From a virus: 21,837 bases of DNA. The translations under genes and the position numbers were made by a program. The stretch is taken from positions 1 to 21,837 of the IMG/VR virus record IMGVR_UViG_3300021960_000595. One strand, written 5' to 3'. Shown in pieces: positions 15,487 to 21,837 of this stretch. Positions within the stretch are counted from its first letter, which is position 1, and each line of letters starts with the position of its first letter. A model generated the notes under the pieces. It saw only the letters and a list, made by a program, of their open reading frames with translations. It made no database searches and was not told where the DNA came from.

Positions 15487-16047
15487 TCAGTTTAATCTGT
15501 TAAATAGGTCATGGGCTTCATCCCACGACATTTCGCTTACGCGAGAAAGTTCTTCGCTAACCTGAACGCGAGAGGCTTCAACCGACTTGGCGATTGTAGC
15601 GTCACCTTCAAGGGACTTGCGGAGAGCGTTAAACTCTTCCTTAAGTGCTTCAACTGCGTCTGCAGCGTTAAAGTCTTCTTTAGCGATACGGGCCTTTTCT
15701 TCTTCTAATTCAGCCTTGTAGCGAGCCTCGAATTGTGCCTTGACTAAACCAAATGCACGTTCTTCCTCACGCTCGGCACGGAAAGCCTCGTAAGCCTTCT
15801 CAATGTTCGAGGGAGAAAGGTCGAGGGTTTCAGCACGAACAGACTTGTATTCTTTGTCCATTTCTTCTTCGCTGTAATCGCCCATCTCTACGTCTTCTTC
15901 TTCATCAGCCATTTCAACATCTTCTGTTTCCATGCCTGCGGCCTCATCCATAGCCTCTACGTCTTCGGATTCTTCCTTGCGTAGTTCGCCCTTTAGTTCG
16001 GCCATTACTTCGTTAAATTCTTGTAATGCTTTTTCAATTTCACTCAT
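15487..16047 (-). CDS. Nested in-frame scaffold protein from an internal start
   Basis: An ATG at 16047 (codon 179 of the protease-scaffold gene) has a full AAGGAGG with eight bases between its GGAGG core and the start, better than most gene starts in the window. It lies exactly at the border between protease and scaffold domains. Translation there gives a free 186-residue scaffold starting MSEIEKALQEFNEVMAELKG. This mirrors lambda C/Nu3, where the scaffold is made from an internal start in the protease gene so that scaffold greatly exceeds protease. The stop is shared with the full-length product. Confidence 0.75.
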   Translation of the reverse strand: MSEIEKALQEFNEVMAELKGELRKEESEDVEAMDEAAGMETEDVEMADEEEDVEMGDYSEEEMDKEYKSVRAETLDLSPSNIEKAYEAFRAEREEERAFGLVKAQFEARYKAELEEEKARIAKEDFNAADAVEALKEEFNALRKSLEGDATIAKSVEASRVQVSEELSRVSEMSWDEAHDLFNRLN

Positions 16048-16581
16048 TTTAGTGTCCTCCTTAACAATGTCAAATTTGGCTTCGGGATTGATGCCTTCCT
16101 CACAAATGGTAATCTCATGGAGTTCTAATTTATCAATTTCTTTATAGGTCCCCACCGATTCATTGTGTCGGTTAACTTTATTCAATGCCTGTCCACCAAT
16201 CGAGAAAGAACGTAGTTTCCCCTTTCTTACGTCACGGGCTACTTCTCGCGCCTTCTCGATATCATCTCTTAACTTAATTACTACAAAAAAACCTGTATCA
16301 TCAACGCCTGTTTTTAGGACTTTTCCTTTGGAATCTGTATATGTGTCTAAAACTTCACCAACCTGAACGTTAGAATGCGTAATCATAACGTTTCGGTATC
16401 GGTCGTTTTTCATAAATTTGTCTGCCGCTTCACGGATAGCAGGAAGTGTAATCATATCATTCTGCTTATCCACTACATCAACAGATGCGTAGCCCGCAAT
16501 AACGGTGTCCTTATCTTCCTTCATTACAATGAATTCGCTACCGGCTTCGGGCGAATTACCAAACATAAGTGACTCGAACAT
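15487..16581 (-). CDS. Prohead maturation protease fused to scaffold domain
   Basis: This 364-residue protein has two parts. Residues 15-173 form a herpesvirus-assemblin/U35-like serine protease: VIAGYASVDVVDKQNDMI, then MITHSNVQVGEV with likely catalytic His69, then GKLRSFSIGG with likely nucleophile Ser127, then LELHEITICEEGINPEAKFD, equivalent to the usual third conserved block. Residues 179-364 are a highly charged scaffold: helix, acidic repeats (EDVEAMDE, EDVEMADE, EDVEMGDY at 206-236), long coiled helices at 260-345, and a C-terminal helix MSWDEAHDLFNRLN. It would assemble the procapsid, then digest the scaffold. ATG at 16581 has AGGAG nine bases upstream and its own candidate promoter. 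Confidence 0.92.
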   Translation of the reverse strand: MFESLMFGNSPEAGSEFIVMKEDKDTVIAGYASVDVVDKQNDMITLPAIREAADKFMKNDRYRNVMITHSNVQVGEVLDTYTDSKGKVLKTGVDDTGFFVVIKLRDDIEKAREVARDVRKGKLRSFSIGGQALNKVNRHNESVGTYKEIDKLELHEITICEEGINPEAKFDIVKEDTKMSEIEKALQEFNEVMAELKGELRKEESEDVEAMDEAAGMETEDVEMADEEEDVEMGDYSEEEMDKEYKSVRAETLDLSPSNIEKAYEAFRAEREEERAFGLVKAQFEARYKAELEEEKARIAKEDFNAADAVEALKEEFNALRKSLEGDATIAKSVEASRVQVSEELSRVSEMSWDEAHDLFNRLN

Positions 16582-16659
16582 TATGCTACGCTCCTAGTAT
16601 ATTTCTGTGGCTTATAGACTATATAAAGGTTATCTAAACTTTCATTTAAATGTCTATCA
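16582..16659 (-). promoter_or_regulatory. Candidate archaeal promoter for the protease-scaffold-capsid genes
   Basis: This 78-base gap between the ligase stop and the protease start is the longest in the head region. It contains AACCTTTATATAG at 16631-16619, with TTTATATA a good archaeal TATA box. A start of transcription about 25 bases downstream would leave a leader of some 15-20 bases containing AGGAG. Late high-level expression of scaffold and capsid from here fits their composition. Confidence 0.6.
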
Positions 16660-18738
16660 TTATGACTCATAAATATCAATTACCCCTTTATCTGAATCTT
16701 TTGGTGCGGGTTTCTGTTCATATCCGGTCCATGCTAACCACATTTCTTTACCACCTACCGGCAATAATCTAACGTGTAGTTTTGAACGAATATCCTTACC
16801 ACTTAGAATGTATTCATGGTAGTCAGTTCTTTGTGCACCGAGAATAACTGTCCCTTTATCAATTACCTTATCTTGAGAGGATTCCTTAACAGCCTTTGCA
16901 GGATATTTACCAGCCTCCCCTAAGAAGTCGTATAACTCTTCATCGGAAGAAGCCTCGATTTCCCAAGTTTGTTTTTTACCATCATAGATAAATGTAAAGT
17001 TGAGATTACCTGTATTAGTTAATGATAATACAAAGGACCCTCTTCTTTCTGCCTTTAGTAAGCCCTTGAAAACATAGCGGTTACCTTCCTTTTCGATACC
17101 ATAGGCTTCACCACCATTGTCTAACCTTTCAGTCATTTTCTTCATGTTGCCCTTAAACAATCGGTCCATTAAGTCCTCGTCATGGTCCATTCCTGCGTTG
17201 TAAATATCTTCTGCAGACATTCTTTTGTCCTCGAGAATTTGTGCTACAAAGGCCATGAACCTTCCATTATCCTTTCCATAGGTTTCTTGTAATTTCTGCT
17301 TCCAAAGGTCCATTTCCAAATTAGCCATCTTAGCCATTAGGTTATCCTTTTCAAAATCATAAAATACAAATCCTTCAGGTTCGATTCCATATTCCATTTT
17401 TGCAATTCCGTGAATACCGTCACTAACTGTGTAGGACTTTTTCAATGCTTCAACCTTATAATCACCCAATGATTTACGTCCACCTTCGGATAATAATTCT
17501 AAAGAAATAGCCCTATCCGGTTGCTCCACTTCAGGAATTTCGTGAATCTTTGCACCACCTAAGGTAAAGCCCTTTTCCTTGCTACCCAAAATATCGTCCA
17601 CCTTTACGCGAATGATACTACCAACAGGAAGTTTTTTACTGTAATTAGCGGCCTTACCAACGGGCATGTATTTTTTCCCACCAATGGATTTTAACTTAGA
17701 ACCTTCTTCTTCAGGACCAACACCCATTGTATAGGAATAAGTATTATTAGCATTTTTACGAGCCTCGAGAATAATTACATCAAGGTCTACAAAATTCTTC
17801 CACTTAACCCATTTTGGGTTCTTTTTCTTACCAATGATATATGAAGATTTGGCGTCCTTAATAACAACACCTTCAGCGGTGGGGTTATTCATAATTTCTT
17901 CAGCATAGCGGGCGATTTCTTCTTTAGAATCTGCATCGCGTGTATTTTTCTTATTAGGGAATGTAATATCATCATTAGCCAATGCAGAAAAGTTTTGCAT
18001 AAGAACTTCGAGTCTATCCTCTAGTTTTTCTTTGTAAACTTCATCACCCGCAAAATGCATGATATCGAAAACGTGAATTCTGATATCTGCACTTTCAGCG
18101 TTTTTCTTATTAATATACGCTAATGTATCAGACCTTACCAATGGGTCGTCGTCTTTGTATAGCACCGCTTCACCATCAATAATAAAATCACCAACGTCTT
18201 TCTTTTCTAAATATTCTGCAAGTTGTGTAAACTTGGGTGTAATATCATTCCCATTAAAAGAATAAACCTTGACCTTATTATCAAAGTTGTGAACCTGAAC
18301 CCTTAGACCGTCGTATTTTTCTTGAACGATATAGAAACCTGTAAAGCCACGAATTTCATCTAAGTCGTCAATTTCAAAGATTCTATACATTGGTTTATTT
18401 GGAATAATAAACTTGGGATTCTCTTCTTCCTTCAAAAATGTGTAGGGTTTCTTTGGTTCTAAATCAGTAATGGCTGAGTATAATTTCTGCGCCTGCTCAC
18501 TTCTAACATTAAGAGATAAATTAGAAAATAGAATATCATCTTCAAAGTCAAACTCAGCACGAATAATTGGGTCGCTCATAAGTTTCCTAAGTTCTAAAAC
18601 CAATTTTTCCCATTCTTGACCGAAGGCTTTTTGATTATCAACGCCTGTAAGATAGCGTGAGGCTACCACGTTTCTAAGCATCATAATGTGCGGTTGCACA
18701 TCAGGAGTCTGCACTTCGAATGGATTCATTTTAATCAT
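16660..18738 (-). CDS. ATP-dependent DNA ligase with a long novel C-terminal extension
   Basis: This 692-residue protein carries the nucleotidyltransferase ligase motifs in order: KYDGLR (141-146, Lys141 the adenylated residue), the FNGNDITPKF block (161-170), DFIIDGEAVLY (184-194), AEGVVIKD (288-295) and WVKWKN (310-315). An OB-fold domain follows to about residue 405. Only 140 residues precede the lysine, so the large helical DNA-binding domain of cellular archaeal ligases is absent or reduced. Residues 410-692 form an extension I cannot identify, including FYDFEKDNLMAKMANLEMDL and a beta-rich end (LHVRLLPVGGKEMWLAWTGY). The start may be ATG 18738 (ATGA overlap) or ATG 18729, which has the better GAGATGAT. 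The location among head genes is unusual for a replication or repair enzyme. Confidence 0.9.
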   Translation of the reverse strand: MIKMNPFEVQTPDVQPHIMMLRNVVASRYLTGVDNQKAFGQEWEKLVLELRKLMSDPIIRAEFDFEDDILFSNLSLNVRSEQAQKLYSAITDLEPKKPYTFLKEEENPKFIIPNKPMYRIFEIDDLDEIRGFTGFYIVQEKYDGLRVQVHNFDNKVKVYSFNGNDITPKFTQLAEYLEKKDVGDFIIDGEAVLYKDDDPLVRSDTLAYINKKNAESADIRIHVFDIMHFAGDEVYKEKLEDRLEVLMQNFSALANDDITFPNKKNTRDADSKEEIARYAEEIMNNPTAEGVVIKDAKSSYIIGKKKNPKWVKWKNFVDLDVIILEARKNANNTYSYTMGVGPEEEGSKLKSIGGKKYMPVGKAANYSKKLPVGSIIRVKVDDILGSKEKGFTLGGAKIHEIPEVEQPDRAISLELLSEGGRKSLGDYKVEALKKSYTVSDGIHGIAKMEYGIEPEGFVFYDFEKDNLMAKMANLEMDLWKQKLQETYGKDNGRFMAFVAQILEDKRMSAEDIYNAGMDHDEDLMDRLFKGNMKKMTERLDNGGEAYGIEKEGNRYVFKGLLKAERRGSFVLSLTNTGNLNFTFIYDGKKQTWEIEASSDEELYDFLGEAGKYPAKAVKESSQDKVIDKGTVILGAQRTDYHEYILSGKDIRSKLHVRLLPVGGKEMWLAWTGYEQKPAPKDSDKGVIDIYES

Positions 18739-19157
18739 CTCAAGGTGGGTTGCATAGCATCAGCGGCTTCTACTTCTAAGGTGTGCTTTAGTCTGCGAAT
18801 CTTTTCTAAAGTCTGTTCAATAGAAGCGGCTACGTCCTTAGATTGTGAATCTTCAGGAGCGGTAGGAGGTTCAACAGGAGCATCTCCTGATTCATCAAAT
18901 GCCGGTTCTTTGTATAGCATATCATTCTTAGGCATTAAACTTGGTGTGCCCTTCTTAAACGCTTCAGGTAGTCCCTTTGTATATGGTCGAGCGGCTAATC
19001 TTTCTACATCTGTTTTCTTAGGTTTTACAGTCTTATATGCTTGTGCGTTAGCCGATTCGACTAAAGCCCCAAGAGCATTTGTTACTAATGTTTCTAACTC
19101 GACTAGTCGAGAATATACTGTTTCTTTCTGTGTTAAATCTTCTGTTTCTTTCATCAT
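18735..19157 (-). CDS. Small coiled-coil protein of unknown function
   Basis: This 140-residue protein starts with tandem ATGs at 19157 and 19154 behind GGGGGGAC, overlapping the previous stop, and ends with ATGA into the ligase. The N-terminal 45 residues form an amphipathic helix (VYSRLVELETLVTNALGALV). The middle is basic then proline-rich and acidic, probably disordered (EPPTAPEDSQSKD). The last 35 residues form another helix (SIEQTLEKIRRLKHTLEVEA). It could be a scaffold accessory or a partner of the 75-residue coiled-coil protein. No family is recognised. Confidence 0.7.
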   Translation of the reverse strand: MMKETEDLTQKETVYSRLVELETLVTNALGALVESANAQAYKTVKPKKTDVERLAARPYTKGLPEAFKKGTPSLMPKNDMLYKEPAFDESGDAPVEPPTAPEDSQSKDVAASIEQTLEKIRRLKHTLEVEAADAMQPTLR

Positions 19158-19381
19158 TGTCCCCCCATTCTATCAACGAGTTCGTCTAATTGGTCCCAAG
19201 ACATTTTAGCAATAGTATTTGAATCAGGGTTTAAACTTTGGGTCTTAGCAGACGGGCGTGGTGTATGTGCTACAAAGCCCGACTTAAGCAAAGTCATTTC
19301 AGATTCTAACACTTGGCGTTCTAAGTCCTTTACTCTTTCAACAAGCATTTTCAAAATTTCTAATGTATTTTCTTCATTCAT
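19154..19381 (-). CDS. Small coiled-coil protein sharing the scaffold's C-terminal motif
   Basis: This 75-residue protein has ATG at 19381 overlapping the previous stop as ATGA, with GAGGA upstream. Residues 5-33 are a strong coiled coil (LEILKMLVERVKDLERQV), residues 38-55 a flexible linker, and residues 57-75 a C-terminal helix containing MSWDQLDELVDRM. This end resembles the C-terminus of the prohead scaffold (MSWDEAHDLFNRL): same M-S-W-D, same Leu and Arg spacing. If the scaffold end binds the capsid protein, this small protein could dock to the same site. Role otherwise unknown. Confidence 0.72.
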   Translation of the reverse strand: MNEENTLEILKMLVERVKDLERQVLESEMTLLKSGFVAHTPRPSAKTQSLNPDSNTIAKMSWDQLDELVDRMGGQ

Positions 19382-21720
19382 TCTTCCTCATCCTCCGGAT
19401 AAACTTCTTCTCTAATATCTTCATATAGGCCTTCGTATAATTTTCTTAAGCGGGCGGCTAGTTTAATAACCTTGAGGTTTCGCTCGTTAAGCCCTTCAAG
19501 CATTTCCTCATCCCCTTCTTCGGAAACCCCTTCTAATACTTCAATGAGTTTCCCTAGTTTTAAATATTCCTCTCCAAAGTAAGAGGTCGGGTCAGCATCC
19601 TGTAAATAAGTCTTGACTTCCCTTCGTTGTTTTTCGTTTAGTGAACCAACGTCCATTTTCTCAAATCGAGCCGCCTCGTTTTCTGCTCTGAAGCGTTGTC
19701 TTTTTTCCTCTGTCGAAATGCCCGGAGATATAGACGTGTTCCCTAATAACTCCGGTTCTTCTTCAACAATTTTAGCATCTTCATTTAATTCAATAAATAC
19801 CCTATTAATAATATCGTATTTCTGTTCACCTTCTTTAATTCGCTTTAATTGAATATTTTTAATTCTATCTCTATCATCGTAAGAGATAACTAAATCATTT
19901 CTTGTAATATTTAAATTTTTAACTAATTCATCAAGTTTACTTTCAATTGTTTCATGAATATTGTTTCTTTCATCTTCATTCTTTTTTCTTTCACTATGGT
20001 ATTTACGGAAATTGGATAACATATTATCTCTTTTTTCAACAAGTAAGTCATTGTTTTCAGCAAGAGTTTTTTCCTTGTCTAAAATACCCGAAGACATACT
20101 TTTTAAATCCTTTAAATTAGAATCTTTTGTATCAGAGGGAATATCCTTATAGGGTTTATTATACCCAAGTTCAAGGTTTTTATCCGCACCTGCTTCTTGT
20201 TTATCTCTAATTTTATCAAGTAATCTCAAAATATTATCAATTTTTCTTATTTCCTTCTCTTCAGCAGGTTTCATAGTTTCCTTAAGTTTATTTAATTCTT
20301 GTAACTTTCTACCAATTTCGATATATAATGGTTCAATATTTTCTTTATAAAATTCCATAGCAAATGCAGAATTTTCATAGGGAGAAAGTAAAGAATAATT
20401 TACCTTCTTTCTAGATGGTGAAACTTCAGGACGTTCAATTGATTCAGGGATTCTAAAGGGCGTTTTAAACTCTGGTGCTACACCGCTTCCTACAAGGTTT
20501 TTACCCTTTTCGTCATATACGTTCTTAGCCCCAAGCCCTACACCTGCACCCATTTGAGATTTTAATGCACCTGCTACCCAAGAACCTAACGGTAATTTCA
20601 TTCCTTCAGGTCCAACTTCCTTAGAATATAATTCCATAACCTTATCCCTTGTTTGGGGGGTCAATGCTTCTAAATAATTGGGAGAAGTTAAGACTTGAAT
20701 AGCATACACTTCATCGCCCTTGAAAATTTTAAATAAATTTTTATAGAATAATTTTCTATCAAATTTTCCTGATGATGGGAACATACGCTCGCTTTCTCTG
20801 ACGATTTTACTATACAATGGAGATGTAATTAAACTACGACCCAATTCTTCAATAGTATTAGCAGAAACATTTGATTCTGAAGTCATAAACGCTTGAAGTT
20901 CCCTAAAGAAAATAGAAGCAAATTTCTTAATAGGGACCTTATCAACATCTTCTAAAGGATAATAATTTTTAGTAGCCCATTCTTGCCAAACATCTAAAGC
21001 GTCCTCGTATACTTTATTAGAAGCATTTTTCTTTAAAACTTCTTTATTAATATAACTAATTTTAGGATTAACCTTACTTGGACTATCACTAAATCTAATA
21101 ATATTCCCATTACTAGATTGAATCTTGATACCCTTAGCATCAGGAATTACCTTATCCTTTAAACCTCTTAAGTAAGGAACAAACATACCATAAAAATCTT
21201 CTTCCTTTGATTCTAAATTAGTCACGTTATAATTTTCAATCATACGCATTAATCTATTAATGTCTGACTTATTAACACCATCATTATTTTCTTGTAGATT
21301 ATTTAAGGCTTTAACAATAATAGAATAATCGTTTTGTGAAATACCTCTATTAAATTCAATCATAAAATTTCTGATATCAACATTTGAAACGCCCTTTGTT
21401 GTTAAAAATTCAAAGGTTTGTCCGTATAGTTTCTTATCTCGAACAATTTTAGCGGGAGGACTAGGCTTATATTCAAAACCCTTATCTCCGGGTCTAAGTA
21501 TAGAAAACAAAGGTGCGCCTACTGTATCTGAGGGTAATGTAGCAGTTGACGGATATTTTTCAGCAAATTCCTCTTCAGTTAATCTTCTTTTTTCATCTGC
21601 AGAAACACCTTCCCCTCTTGCTTCTCTTTGACTAGTTTTTGGAAAACCTTCTAGGGATGGCGGTCTGCGGAATGGAAACCCCTTACCCTTTTTATCTTCT
21701 TTTTCTTTTTTTCTAGCCAT
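19378..21720 (-). CDS. Large (780-residue) protein of unknown function, head module
   Basis: ATG at 21720 is preferred over a TTG six codons upstream, because AGAGGTG lies just before the ATG and the TTG lies before that site. The first 60 residues are basic, proline-rich and probably disordered (MARKKEKEDKKGKGF). Then come alternating helices (NVDIRNFMIEFNRGISQNDY, SIIVKALNNLQENN), a glycine-rich loop (GALKSQMGAGVGLGAKNVYD) near 395-415, long coiled-coil helices at about 460-640, and an acidic C-terminus. I see no enzyme motif or transmembrane helix. The position upstream of protease and capsid could fit a portal, but the sequence does not look like one to me. An internal virion protein is the alternative. 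Confidence 0.78.
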   Translation of the reverse strand: MARKKEKEDKKGKGFPFRRPPSLEGFPKTSQREARGEGVSADEKRRLTEEEFAEKYPSTATLPSDTVGAPLFSILRPGDKGFEYKPSPPAKIVRDKKLYGQTFEFLTTKGVSNVDIRNFMIEFNRGISQNDYSIIVKALNNLQENNDGVNKSDINRLMRMIENYNVTNLESKEEDFYGMFVPYLRGLKDKVIPDAKGIKIQSSNGNIIRFSDSPSKVNPKISYINKEVLKKNASNKVYEDALDVWQEWATKNYYPLEDVDKVPIKKFASIFFRELQAFMTSESNVSANTIEELGRSLITSPLYSKIVRESERMFPSSGKFDRKLFYKNLFKIFKGDEVYAIQVLTSPNYLEALTPQTRDKVMELYSKEVGPEGMKLPLGSWVAGALKSQMGAGVGLGAKNVYDEKGKNLVGSGVAPEFKTPFRIPESIERPEVSPSRKKVNYSLLSPYENSAFAMEFYKENIEPLYIEIGRKLQELNKLKETMKPAEEKEIRKIDNILRLLDKIRDKQEAGADKNLELGYNKPYKDIPSDTKDSNLKDLKSMSSGILDKEKTLAENNDLLVEKRDNMLSNFRKYHSERKKNEDERNNIHETIESKLDELVKNLNITRNDLVISYDDRDRIKNIQLKRIKEGEQKYDIINRVFIELNEDAKIVEEEPELLGNTSISPGISTEEKRQRFRAENEAARFEKMDVGSLNEKQRREVKTYLQDADPTSYFGEEYLKLGKLIEVLEGVSEEGDEEMLEGLNERNLKVIKLAARLRKLYEGLYEDIREEVYPEDEEE

Positions 21721-21722
21721 AT

Positions 21723-21837
21723 TCACACCTCTTTCCAACGCTTTCTCATTCGAGGACCTGCTTCAATTGCATATCCTACACGACTCGGTGCATCCCGCTT
21801 ATCACCATCAGTAATAGGTTCAGGAACAGGTGGTGAT
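21723..21837 (-). CDS. C-terminal end of an upstream head-module protein (runs off the right edge)
   Basis: An open frame enters from the right edge and ends with TGA at 21725-21723, giving 37 residues. It reads SPPVPEPITDGDKRDAPSRV, followed by GYAIEAGPRMRKRWKEV. The stop lies two bases before the next ATG, and its last codons overlap the ribosome site (AGAGGTG), a layout seen repeatedly in this window. The proline-rich then basic tail would suit a portal or terminase C-terminus, which would be expected just upstream, but 37 residues cannot decide this. Confidence 0.65.
   Translation of the reverse strand, partial: SPPVPEPITDGDKRDAPSRVGYAIEAGPRMRKRWKEV

Noticed and set aside
19378-21720. 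Calling the 780-residue gene a portal protein
   Set aside because: Its place upstream of protease and capsid would allow it, but long coiled coils, a disordered basic N-terminus and the lack of any portal-like segment that I recognise argue against it.
1-21837. tRNA, rRNA, CRISPR array, insertion sequence or att site
   Set aside because: Almost all bases are taken by overlapping coding frames. I saw no cloverleaf-like stretch, spaced direct repeats, transposase or terminal inverted repeats.

Overview
The window is a near-gapless stretch of a tailed dsDNA virus (Caudoviricetes-type, HK97-fold head, long tail). Every supportable gene is on the minus strand, so the reading order is from high to low coordinates. 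An archaeal host is likely, and a marine one fits best. The Shine-Dalgarno (SD) sequences are mostly GGTGA/GGTGAT/GAGGTGA, often overlapping the stop codon of the gene before. The two clearest intergenic gaps carry AACC plus TATA-like elements at matching distances from the start codon. An ATP-dependent DNA ligase is present, and several small proteins carry domains I associate with marine viruses. A marine Poseidoniales (Marine Group II) virus, i.e. magrovirus-like, is my best guess, but it rests on gene style and not on a database match. The DNA is AT-rich, with the capsid and protease/scaffold genes visibly less so.

Head region (21837 to about 12956): the C-terminal end of an unidentified protein, a 780-residue protein of unknown function, a 75-residue and a 140-residue coiled-coil protein, a 692-residue ATP-dependent DNA ligase, then a candidate promoter leading a prohead protease-scaffold fusion. 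An internal start with a strong SD probably also yields free scaffold. The HK97-fold major capsid protein follows, then a probable decoration protein, a small HeH/LEM-like protein, and a 99-residue beta-rich protein behind a second candidate promoter.

Neck and accessory region (12944 to 5389): a 951-residue unknown protein and a head-tail connector candidate. Then come six annotated consecutive genes whose products all begin with one short motif, W-x-[DEN]-[ILMV]-L-K, fused to unrelated bodies. Three of these bodies are small lysine-rich and cysteine-bearing. A 31-residue ORF sits in the only gap of this cluster. A helical 65-residue protein and a tail-completion candidate follow.

Tail region (5375 to 1): tail tube protein, a pair of tail assembly chaperones joined by a well-formed -1 frameshift site (T TTA AAA), the tape measure protein, a beta-rich distal tail candidate, and the start of a possible LamG-like adsorption protein cut by the window edge.

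The most interesting points are the tagged-protein cassette (it resembles the T4 logic of capsid-targeting peptides on internal proteins), the shared C-terminal SWD motif of the scaffold and the 75-residue protein, the nested scaffold start, the programmed frameshift, and a DNA ligase with an unusual domain layout embedded among head genes.
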